From positions 1 through 20,631 of the forward strand of contig JAGBGL010000086.1 in NCBI GenBank assembly GCA_017936025.1: 20,631 nt of DNA, read 5' to 3'. Every line of letters starts with the position of its first letter. Within the stretch, counting starts at the first letter, position 1. This DNA comes from Bacillota bacterium (GTDB lineage: Bacteria; Bacillota; Clostridia; Peptostreptococcales; Anaerovoracaceae). The position numbers and the translations under genes are program-made. This document shows, one piece after another, positions 8,478-14,170 of the stretch. The notes beneath the pieces are model-generated. The model did no database searches, had not been told where the DNA came from, and was given only the letters and a program-made list of their open reading frames with translations.

Positions 8478-8535
8478 TGTTGGTAATTATTTACAGTATA
8501 ACGACCTTAAGGGCGACTGTCAATATTTACCAACA
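8478..8535. promoter_or_regulatory. Operator-like 58-bp inverted repeat over the promoter
   Basis: Two 20-bp arms, 8478-8497 and 8516-8535, are inverted copies matching at 18 of 20 positions with consensus TGTTGGTAAWTATTKACAGT. The 18-base gap holds the palindrome CCTTAAGG (8505-8512). One arm covers part of the -10 box and the other covers the -35 box, so a dimeric or tetrameric protein bound here would block the promoter. No helix-turn-helix gene adjoins it. Confidence 0.6.
8495..8523 (-). promoter_or_regulatory. Consensus sigma-A promoter of the PD-(D/E)XK-like gene
   Basis: Read on the minus strand, TTGACA (8523-8518) and TATACT (8500-8495) are spaced by exactly 17 bases, which is nearly ideal. 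The start codon lies 43 bases downstream of the -10 box. Confidence 0.8.
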
Positions 8536-8793
8536 AATAAAAAGGGGGAGGGTACGGCCTGAGGTAAGATCACTCTGTTTGCAACATTTGTTGCTCAACC
8601 GCCGCGTGCCTACAACATTTATCTCTTCTCCAATGCCTGTTTGCAAACAAAGGAAGCACAAACGGGCATTGTTTACTAAAACCGAGTAAACAAATCTGCA
8701 TTTTCATAAACTTGTTGTAAAAACCGTTATCAGAAGCAGAATTTTCCTGTAAATCGCCTGTGATTTTTACTACAAAATCACAATTCTGTCCTT
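8536..8793. other. Non-coding stretch rich in small hairpins
   Basis: No credible gene is present here. The DNA shows consecutive inverted repeats: GCAAC/GTTGC near 8581-8594; CAATGCCTGTTTG (8631-8643) with CAAACGGGCATTG (8659-8671), 12 of 13 paired; TTGTTTACT (8669-8677) with AGTAAACAA (8685-8693); and CAGAATT (8737-8743) with AATTCTG (8782-8788) enclosing GTGATTTT/AAAATCAC (8760-8781). The word CTGTTTGCAA occurs at 8575 and 8637, and again at 8794 inside the adjacent 94-bp repeat. It may be a decayed mobile repeat or a structured RNA, most likely continuing the minus-strand transcript of the beta-lactamase-like gene. Confidence 0.45.
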
Positions 8794-8887
8794 CTGTTTG
8801 CAAACGCGCCGCAGGATTTCCCTGATTTGCTGCAAAAAACAAAAGACCGGCTTCGGAAATCCGAAGCCGGGTAAGTCAGCTTTATTT
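8794..8887. repeat. 94-bp inverted repeat, left copy
   Basis: This segment is the inverted, gapless counterpart of 11173-11266, with 86 of 94 positions identical by my alignment. It runs from CTGTTTGCAAACGCG through the terminator hairpin and ends just inside the coding sequence, including the stop codon of the beta-lactamase-like gene. Confidence 0.85.
8833..8870 (-). terminator. Intrinsic terminator of the beta-lactamase-like gene
   Basis: On the minus strand CCGGCTTCGG-ATTT-CCGAAGCCGG is followed by TCTTTTGTTTTTTG. The 10-11 bp GC-rich stem and T-rich tail sit 12 bases after the stop codon. The same terminator, with very few changes, ends the aldo/keto reductase gene. Confidence 0.9.
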
Positions 8888-9973
8888 TACTGTATTGATC
8901 AGGATATCGTAGATACCTTTACTGATTTTCTTTACTGCACCGCCGGAGATGTTGCACACTACAGTAACCTGTGCATCCAGCTGCGGACAGATCCAGTGGC
9001 TGGCACGGAAACCGATGTCAGTTCCTTCGTGACCGATGATCTTGTATCCGTCCTGTTCTCTCATGAACCATCCCAGACCCATATGCTCACCGTTATTTGG
9101 AACCAGTGCATGCTTAGTCCAGATTTTTTCATAAGTTTCTTCTTTGAACACGCTCTTTCTCAGATGAGCCTTGCCCCATTTTTCCAGGTCGAATACTGTA
9201 GTAGTCAGGCAGGAACTTGGTGCGTGTTCTCTGTTATATGGATAAATTTCAACGAATGTCCAGTTTTTGTTTTCGTCCTTATCGTGAGACATTACGCAGC
9301 CCGCTTTTTTCAGGGCTTCCAGATCCAGATTTGTATCGCCGTCCAGCATATCAGGTGTATAGAAAGTGGAACTGTCCATGCCCAGTGGCTTCAGGAATCT
9401 GTCCATCATGTAATCTTCAAAAGTCATTCCGGAACGTTCAGTAATGCACAGTCCCAGCAGTTCATATGCCAGAGAACTGTAGCAGAACCTGTTTTCATCA
9501 GGATGCCACAGCATGCCGGATTCACGTACTTCTGCACTCAGTGCATAGTTCTTCAGTGCATCATCACCGAATTTAGGGTCATACCATCTGTCATCTTCAT
9601 AGTTGCCCATACCGGATGCATGACACATTACCTGCCAGATTTCAACGTCTTTTACTCTGTCATCACCGACTTCCAGATATGGAAGCACATCTACCAGCTT
9701 TTCATCAAATCTGATTTTGCCTTCTTCCACCAGCTTTGTAATACCGCATGCAGTAAACATTTTTGACACAGAAGCCATATGGAAAATGTCTTCAGGCTTT
9801 ACCGGTTCATTTGTTCTGATATCAGCTACGCCAACACCTTTTGCATATTCCAGGCCAGCCTGTCTTTCGCTTCCTCTGTCGCCGACGGAAACGGAAACAG
9901 CAACGCCCGGAAGGTTGTAAAGTTCACGTGCTTCCACTAAATATTCATCTAACTGTTTTATAATATTGTTCAT
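8882..9973 (-). CDS. Serine beta-lactamase-like hydrolase (class C / AmpC-EstB superfamily)
   Basis: This 363-aa protein has the penicillin-binding/beta-lactamase fold motifs: S68-V69-S70-K71 (SxxK, nucleophile S68) in HMASVSKMFTACG, Y165-S166-S167 in FCYSSLAYELLGL (the Y-x-N position, with Ser for Asn), and H315-E316-G317 (HxG in place of KTG) in IIGHEGTDIGF. Such proteins are usually esterases, D-aminopeptidases or peptidases, not true antibiotic-degrading enzymes. No signal peptide or lipobox is visible (start MNNIIKQLDEYLVEAREL), so it is probably cytosolic, which argues against a cell wall role. AAGGAG stands 6 bases before the ATG. It is divergently transcribed from an aldo/keto reductase across a 74-base gap; I found only a weak promoter for it (TTTACA, 15-base spacer, TATACT). 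Confidence 0.9.
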   Translation of the reverse strand: MNNIIKQLDEYLVEARELYNLPGVAVSVSVGDRGSERQAGLEYAKGVGVADIRTNEPVKPEDIFHMASVSKMFTACGITKLVEEGKIRFDEKLVDVLPYLEVGDDRVKDVEIWQVMCHASGMGNYEDDRWYDPKFGDDALKNYALSAEVRESGMLWHPDENRFCYSSLAYELLGLCITERSGMTFEDYMMDRFLKPLGMDSSTFYTPDMLDGDTNLDLEALKKAGCVMSHDKDENKNWTFVEIYPYNREHAPSSCLTTTVFDLEKWGKAHLRKSVFKEETYEKIWTKHALVPNNGEHMGLGWFMREQDGYKIIGHEGTDIGFRASHWICPQLDAQVTVVCNISGGAVKKISKGIYDILINTVK

Positions 9974-9982
9974 TGTACTCTC

Positions 9983-10012
9983 CTTGCTTTTGCATTAAAA
10001 CGCAAGTATAAT
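9983..10012 (+). promoter_or_regulatory. Promoter of the aldo/keto reductase with an imperfect palindrome
   Basis: TTGCTT (9984-9989) and TATAAT (10007-10012) are 17 bases apart. The spacer and -35 box form an imperfect palindrome, CTTGCTTTTGCA/TTAAAACGCAAG (9983-10006, 9 of 12 pairs), which could bind a regulator that controls both divergent genes. Confidence 0.65.
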
Positions 10013-10047
10013 TATATCATACAATTGTAAAGTGAGGTAACGAAAAT

Positions 10048-11178
10048 ATGCTATACCGTAAATTTAATAAAACAGGTCAGGACGTATCCCTGTTAGGCAT
10101 GGGAACAATGCGTCTGCCGCTTGCTGAAGACGGCAGCATCGATGAAGCTACTGCCATCGAAATGATCCACCACTCCATCGATCAGGGAATCAATTATGTA
10201 GATACAGCCTATATGTATCACAAAGGTAAGAGTGAAGAACTGGTCGGCAAAGCTCTGAAAGACGGATACCGCGAAAAGGTCCTGCTGGCTGATAAAATGC
10301 CTGTATGGCTGGCTAAAGACGAAGAAAAAATGAAGGAAATCTTCGAAACTCAGTTTGAACGACTGGACGTTGACTGCATCGATATGTATCTGGTCCACAG
10401 TGTTGACGGTCCTATCTGGAGACGTGCACAGAAATTCAATCTGATGGATTTCCTGTATGAAAAACAGGCTGAAGGTAAAATCAAACATATCGGTTTTTCT
10501 TTCCACGGAGATCTGGATTTATTTAAAGAAGTCATCGACATGTATGACTGGGACTTCTGCCAGATCCAGCTCAATTATATGGACAAAGAATTCCAGGCCG
10601 GTGTGGAAGGTCTTAAATATGCGGCTTCCAAAGGAATCCCGGTTATTATCATGGAACCTCTGAAGGGCGGTAAACTGACAGACAAGCTGCCTGCTTCTGT
10701 AAAAGAACTGTGGGATAATGCACCTGTAAAGAGAACGCCTGCTGAATGGGGGCTGCGCTGGGTAGCAAATCATCCGGAAGTTATGTGTATCCTGAGCGGT
10801 ATGAGCAATCCTGAACAGCTGGCTGAAAATCTGAGAATCATGGATCAGGCACAGCCAAACAGCCTGACTGAAGAAGAGCTGGCTATCATTGATAAGGCTT
10901 CTGCTGAATATAACAAGCTGATCCAGTACTCCTGCACAGAATGCAGATACTGTATGCCATGTCCAAAGAAAATCGACATTCCAGACAATATCAGCTATTA
11001 TAACGAATGGTTCCTGTATGACGGAAACCCTAAAGTAAAAGCTGACTTCTTTACATTCACTATTGAGGGCCGCAGAGCAAGTGCATGCGTAGCCTGCAAG
11101 GCATGTGAAGAAAAATGTCCTCAGCATCTGCCGATAGCAGAAATCATGGCAAAAACTGCAGATTTATTTGAGAAATAA
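10048..11178 (+). CDS. Aldo/keto reductase with C-terminal 2x[4Fe-4S] ferredoxin domain
   Basis: This 376-aa protein has an aldo/keto reductase TIM barrel (residues about 1-285) followed by a ferredoxin-like tail. The catalytic set is visible as D52 and Y57 (VDTAYMYHKGKSEE), K83 (LLADKMPVW) and H117 (DMYLVHSVDG). The tail holds C296-C299-C302-C305 (CTECRYCMPCP) and C347-C350-C353-C357 (CVACKACEEKCP), two tetracysteine sets of the 4Fe-4S type. This fused form (COG1453-like) is common in anaerobes and is thought to pass electrons between Fe-S carriers and a nicotinamide-dependent carbonyl/alcohol reaction; the substrate is unknown. AGTGAGGT precedes the ATG. It is divergent from the beta-lactamase-like gene and its 3' end is half of a 94-bp inverted repeat. 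Confidence 0.95.
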   Translation: MLYRKFNKTGQDVSLLGMGTMRLPLAEDGSIDEATAIEMIHHSIDQGINYVDTAYMYHKGKSEELVGKALKDGYREKVLLADKMPVWLAKDEEKMKEIFETQFERLDVDCIDMYLVHSVDGPIWRRAQKFNLMDFLYEKQAEGKIKHIGFSFHGDLDLFKEVIDMYDWDFCQIQLNYMDKEFQAGVEGLKYAASKGIPVIIMEPLKGGKLTDKLPASVKELWDNAPVKRTPAEWGLRWVANHPEVMCILSGMSNPEQLAENLRIMDQAQPNSLTEEELAIIDKASAEYNKLIQYSCTECRYCMPCPKKIDIPDNISYYNEWFLYDGNPKVKADFFTFTIEGRRASACVACKACEEKCPQHLPIAEIMAKTADLFEK

Positions 11179-11266
11179 AGCTAACTTGCCCGGCTTCGGA
11201 TTTCCGAAGCCGGGCTTTTGTTTTTTGCAGCAACCCTGGGGAATCCGGCGGCGCGTTTGCAAACAG
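11173..11266. repeat. 94-bp inverted repeat, right copy
   Basis: This is the inverted counterpart of 8794-8887, gapless with 8 mismatches. It includes the last codon and stop of the aldo/keto reductase, the terminator, and about 45 bases beyond it (TTTTTTGCAGCAA to GCGTTTGCAAACAG), so the match is not limited to the terminator stem. Confidence 0.85.
11188..11226 (+). terminator. Intrinsic terminator of the aldo/keto reductase gene
   Basis: A 13-bp stem GCCCGGCTTCGGA/TCCGAAGCCGGGC (11188-11200 with 11203-11215) is followed by TTTTGTTTTTT. It begins 10 bases after the stop codon. Confidence 0.92.
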
Positions 11267-11280
11267 GCAGCGGAAATGCA

Positions 11281-11312
11281 GCAAAAACATAAAAAGCCGC
11301 CTCGAAGGCGGC
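11281..11312 (-). terminator. Intrinsic terminator of the 394-aa unknown gene
   Basis: Read on the minus strand, GCCGCCT-TCG-AGGCGGC (11312-11296) is followed by TTTTTATGTTTTTGC. The 7-bp GC stem and T-rich tail lie about 30 bases past the stop codon of the minus-strand gene. Confidence 0.8.
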
Positions 11313-11341
11313 GAATGTGCAGTAAAATCTGTCAGGAACTA

Positions 11342-12526
11342 TTAAATCTGGATAAATTCTATGAATTCATCGAAATCGTCGAAATTGCTTTCCACAAATT
11401 CGTACAGCACGGGCTCCTTGAATTCATATTTGCCGGTTGCAACGACATAAGGAGACAGAACGCTTTTACGCAGATCTTTTTCCAGTGCGTGGATGCCGGG
11501 CAGGTCATATGCTGCAGCCAGCAGCTGACCTGAATCGGTAAGATAATATATCCCTGCAACATCAGCACTGAGCATGAAGATCTGTCTGTTCACATGGTCG
11601 TTGTGGTTGTGGAACATCATATACAGCTTACCGTTCCTGTGCGGAGTGATCAGGCAGTTGAGAGGCACCTGACCTAAAAGCGATGCAAATTCATCGACAG
11701 GGATCATTGTTTCATAAACCGTGATAAATTCAGGTTTCGCCAGCATCATAGCGGCTTCTGCAGAACTGATCATAAAGCCGGAACATTCTTCAAAAGAAGA
11801 GATCAGCAAATCATCGTCCACAGTCACGCGTGAGACAATGAGATGGTACTGTCCGCTGTATTCGATCAGTGATTCACACAGATATGCACCGATTTCATCA
11901 GGATCCTCATCAATAGTATTCTTGCAGAATGTTGCCTGCGGATGCTGTTTTTTATACAGCTCCAGCGGCACGTCCGGGCGGCAAAGCCAGGAAGCTGCTT
12001 CGTAATCGTGACCGAAACAGCGCATCAGGAAATAGTTGATGGCATGATAGTCGGAAGCAATCGGGTCACACAGCTTGTATACCAGCTGCCATTTTTCAGC
12101 TTCTGTAAAGCCCTCTGGTTCTGACAGCATGAACTCATATTCATCGATGCCTTCGGGCAGCGGGATGCCGCGTTCTTTGTTGAACAGCAGATATTTCCAC
12201 AGGACTGCGCGTACCTCGTGTTCGGTGAGTTCATTTTTTCTTCCTCCGAGACCATTGATCATCGTCTGTTCTATGGAAGCAATTTTCTCCACCTGATTGC
12301 CCATCACACTGCGGTAATTTTCAAAACCGTATTCTTCGGCATCTAAATAGAAGAACTGATGAAAATCAGGATTTGATGGGTACTCGGGAAGCTTCCAGTG
12401 GACATACATTCCCATGACCCCCATCAGTCTTGTGTTAGTTATATATGCGCCGGCAAATTCTTTTTCGGCGGTTCCTTTAGAAGGAGACAGACCTCCTTCG
12501 ATTACTGTTAATACCGGTTTACTCAA
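11342..12526 (-). CDS. Hypothetical protein, 394 aa, TTG start
   Basis: I do not recognise this protein. It is soluble, acidic, without a signal peptide or membrane span. Features that can be seen are an N-terminal segment rich in aromatic residues (GMYVHWKLPEYPSNPDFHQFFYLDAEEYGFENY), a helical middle with WQLVYKLCDPIASDYHAINYFLMRCFGHDYEAASWLC, a His/Asn-rich stretch FHNHNDHVNRQIF, and a strongly acidic tail ESNFDDFDEFIEFIQI. The start is TTG at 12526: GAGGT lies 8 bases upstream, and the only ATG just upstream in this frame runs straight into a stop (ATG AGG TAA). It is a single-gene unit with its own promoter, divergent from the SAM riboswitch, and ends in a terminator. Codon use resembles the neighbours, so recent transfer is not suggested. 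Confidence 0.8.
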   Translation of the reverse strand: MSKPVLTVIEGGLSPSKGTAEKEFAGAYITNTRLMGVMGMYVHWKLPEYPSNPDFHQFFYLDAEEYGFENYRSVMGNQVEKIASIEQTMINGLGGRKNELTEHEVRAVLWKYLLFNKERGIPLPEGIDEYEFMLSEPEGFTEAEKWQLVYKLCDPIASDYHAINYFLMRCFGHDYEAASWLCRPDVPLELYKKQHPQATFCKNTIDEDPDEIGAYLCESLIEYSGQYHLIVSRVTVDDDLLISSFEECSGFMISSAEAAMMLAKPEFITVYETMIPVDEFASLLGQVPLNCLITPHRNGKLYMMFHNHNDHVNRQIFMLSADVAGIYYLTDSGQLLAAAYDLPGIHALEKDLRKSVLSPYVVATGKYEFKEPVLYEFVESNFDDFDEFIEFIQI

Positions 12527-12534
12527 TTTGATTT

Positions 12535-12540
12535 ACCTCA
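12535..12540 (-). promoter_or_regulatory. Ribosome binding site fixing the TTG start
   Basis: TGAGGT on the minus strand stands 8 bases ahead of TTG (12526-12524). No ATG or GTG in frame has a comparable site. Confidence 0.65.
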
Positions 12541-12556
12541 TAAAAAAGATATTTAA

Positions 12557-12585
12557 AGTATATACAAATTTATAGGAAGATACAA
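12557..12585 (-). promoter_or_regulatory. Predicted promoter of the 394-aa unknown gene
   Basis: On the minus strand TTGTAT (12585-12580) and TATACT (12562-12557) are separated by 17 bases, 30 bases ahead of the TTG start codon. It diverges from the metK promoter, whose -35 box begins at 12599. Confidence 0.6.
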
Positions 12586-12598
12586 GTGGCAGCACCTA

Positions 12599-12626
12599 TT
12601 GACATCTAACTCAATTACTGTATAAT
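12599..12626 (+). promoter_or_regulatory. Sigma-A promoter of the metK operon
   Basis: TTGACA (12599-12604) and TATAAT (12621-12626) are separated by 16 bases. The predicted start near 12633 lies about 20 bases upstream of the riboswitch aptamer. Confidence 0.85.
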
Positions 12627-12652
12627 AGTAGGGTATGAAAAATTAATAGAAA

Positions 12653-12767
12653 TCCTTATTAAGAGTGGCAGAGGGAATAGGCCCTGTGAAGCCCGGCAAC
12701 CGGCGGTCAGAGATGACAGACAAGGTGCTACCTCCTACAGAATATAATATATTCTGAAAGATGAGGA
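12653..12767 (+). ncRNA. SAM-I (S-box) riboswitch aptamer
   Basis: The conserved S-box words occur in order: CTTATTAAGAGTGGCAGAGG, GAATAGGCCCTGTGAAGCCC, GGCAACC, then AAGGTGCTACCTCC, and GATGAGGA closing stem P1 against TCCTTATT. A clear P4 hairpin (CAGAATAT/ATATTCTG) sits between the last two. S-box RNAs bind S-adenosylmethionine and switch the downstream gene off when SAM is plentiful. Here it precedes metK and aspartate kinase. The aptamer boundaries are taken from the P1 strands. Confidence 0.95.
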
Positions 12768-12787
12768 ACGATAACGCAAAAAATCAG

Positions 12788-12813
12788 ACCACTTCTTGAA
12801 GAAGAGGTTTTTT
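12788..12813 (+). terminator. Riboswitch-controlled intrinsic terminator
   Basis: ACCACTTCT-TGA-AGAAGAGGT (8 of 9 paired) followed by six T forms the expression platform 20 bases after the aptamer. With SAM bound, transcription is expected to stop here, before metK. Confidence 0.88.
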
Positions 12814-12906
12814 AATGCCCTGCCCAAACCTATGGTTTGGCGCGCAGGACACACACTAAGCCGCCCAAATTTTAATTTGGCGCGCGGCGTCAGTGTAATG
12901 CCCTGC
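12813..12906 (+). repeat. Pair of matching hairpins flanked by an 11-bp direct repeat in the metK leader
   Basis: TAATGCCCTGC occurs at 12813-12823 and 12896-12906. Between them two hairpins share one plan: a 5-bp lower stem, CCAAANN/NNTTTGG upper stem, and a 3-base CGC bulge on the 3' side. Hairpin A is CCTGC-CCAAACC-TAT-GGTTTGG-CGC-GCAGG (12819-12848). Hairpin B is GCCGC-CCAAATT-TT-AATTTGG-CGC-GCGGC (12860-12888), inside an outer ACACT/AGTGT stem. No T-run follows, so they are not terminators. They may be a short palindromic repeat inserted between riboswitch and gene. Confidence 0.6.
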
Positions 12907-12967
12907 GTAAGCAGTGGTAATTTCGGGTATGAGGATTCTATATAGGAAGAAAACAGGAGGATAAAAG

Positions 12968-14149
12968 ATGAGAAAATTATTTACTTCAGAATCAGTAACA
13001 GAAGGGCATCCTGATAAAATCTGTGACCAGATTTCCGATGCGGTACTGGACGCATTACTGGCAGCAGACCCTAACAGCCGTGTTGCATGCGAAACAGCTA
13101 TTACAACAGGCCTTGTACTGGTAATGGGAGAAATCACTACAGATGCATATGTAGATATTCAGAAACTGGTAAGAGAGACAGTTGATAAAATCGGATATAA
13201 TCGTGGCAAATACGGATTCGATGCTCACACTTGCGGCGTTATCACAGCTATCGATGAACAGTCTGCTGATATCGCTATGGGTGTCGACCACTCTCAGGAA
13301 GCTAAGAGCGGAGAGCACGATGAAGCTGAGGAAACAGGTGCAGGAGACCAGGGTATCATGTTCGGATATGCATGCAACGAAACACCTGAACTGATGCCGA
13401 TGCCTATCGCGCTGGCACACAAGCTGTCCAGAAGACTTACAGAAGTAAGAAAATCCGGACTGCTGGATTATCTGAGACCTGATGGAAAAACTCAGGTAAC
13501 AGTTGAATATGATGATGATAAGATCGTCAGAGTTGACACTGTACTGGTATCTTCCCAGCACGACCCTGATGTGACACAGAAACAGATCAGAAAAGACATC
13601 ATCGAACATGTTATCAAACCTATCATCCCTGCAGAACTGCTGGATGATGAAACTAAATATTTCGTAAATCCTACAGGACAGTTCATCATCGGCGGACCTC
13701 ACGGAGACTCCGGCCTGACAGGAAGAAAAATCATCGTAGATACTTACGGCGGATATGCACGCCACGGCGGAGGAGCATTCTCCGGCAAAGACCCTACAAA
13801 AGTTGACCGTTCCGCAGCGTACGCGGCAAGATACGCGGCTAAAAACCTGGTAGCAGCAGGACTGGCTGACAAATGCGAGATCCAGCTGGCTTACGCTATC
13901 GGTGTAGCTCATCCGGTATCTATCCTGGTAGACTCTTTCGGAACAGGCAAAGTTTCCGATGAAAAACTGGCAGAACTGGTTGCAGAACACTTTGACATGA
14001 GACCTGCGGCAATCATCCGCGACCTGGACCTGAGAAGACCTATTTATCAGCAGGTTGCAGCATACGGCCACATGGGAAGAACAGACATCGATGTACCTTG
14101 GGAAAGAACAGACAAGGTGGAAGCACTGAAAGCCAGTGCAGGAATCTAA
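12968..14149 (+). CDS. metK: S-adenosylmethionine synthetase (methionine adenosyltransferase)
   Basis: This 393-aa enzyme makes S-adenosylmethionine from methionine and ATP in the cytosol. Its length is normal for MetK and the family motifs are intact: [23 protein letters not shown] (residues 6-28, with H14, P15 and D16 for ATP/Mg), [12 protein letters not shown] (124-135) and [20 protein letters not shown] (from residue 266, phosphate loop). An ideal site, AGGAGG at 12955-12960, stands 7 bases before the ATG. Transcription is from the promoter at 12599 through the SAM-I riboswitch, which gives feedback by its own product. The leader between the riboswitch terminator and the start codon is unusually long (about 154 bases) because of the paired hairpins. 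Aspartate kinase follows and is surely co-transcribed. Confidence 0.98.
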   Translation: MRKLFTSESVTEGHPDKICDQISDAVLDALLAADPNSRVACETAITTGLVLVMGEITTDAYVDIQKLVRETVDKIGYNRGKYGFDAHTCGVITAIDEQSADIAMGVDHSQEAKSGEHDEAEETGAGDQGIMFGYACNETPELMPMPIALAHKLSRRLTEVRKSGLLDYLRPDGKTQVTVEYDDDKIVRVDTVLVSSQHDPDVTQKQIRKDIIEHVIKPIIPAELLDDETKYFVNPTGQFIIGGPHGDSGLTGRKIIVDTYGGYARHGGGAFSGKDPTKVDRSAAYAARYAAKNLVAAGLADKCEIQLAYAIGVAHPVSILVDSFGTGKVSDEKLAELVAEHFDMRPAAIIRDLDLRRPIYQQVAAYGHMGRTDIDVPWERTDKVEALKASAGI

Positions 14150-14156
14150 TATATGC

Positions 14157-14161
14157 GGAGG
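14157..14161 (+). promoter_or_regulatory. Ribosome binding site fixing the aspartate kinase start
   Basis: GGAGG lies 9 bases before the ATG at 14171. The in-frame ATG at 14153 overlaps this site and has no site of its own, so the shorter protein is preferred. Confidence 0.8.
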
Positions 14162-14170
14162 ACTCAGAAA

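Noticed and set aside
8420..8689. Plus-strand 89-aa open frame over the PD-(D/E)XK promoter
   Set aside because: It begins inside the nuclease-like gene on the opposite strand and lacks a ribosome binding site.
8570..8842. Minus-strand 90-aa open frame (starts MFFAANQGNPAARLQ)
   Set aside because: It begins in the terminator/repeat region, has no ribosome binding site of note, and its codons follow hairpin arms; it looks like non-coding repeat sequence.
8798..9766. 322-aa plus-strand frame opposite the beta-lactamase-like gene
   Set aside because: It is the antisense shadow of a gene with intact catalytic motifs, with composition unlike real proteins (rich in Cys, Phe and His).
8794..11266. 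Insertion sequence or transposon bounded by the 94-bp repeats
   Set aside because: No transposase or integrase lies between the arms and no target duplication is visible, so the repeat is reported without calling a mobile element.
11168..11533. Plus-strand 121-aa open frame after the aldo/keto reductase
   Set aside because: It runs through the terminator hairpin and 94-bp repeat and then antisense into the 394-aa gene; no start signal.
13055..14071. 338-aa minus-strand frame opposite metK
   Set aside because: It is the mirror of a highly conserved gene, rich in Cys/Ser, and has no start signals.
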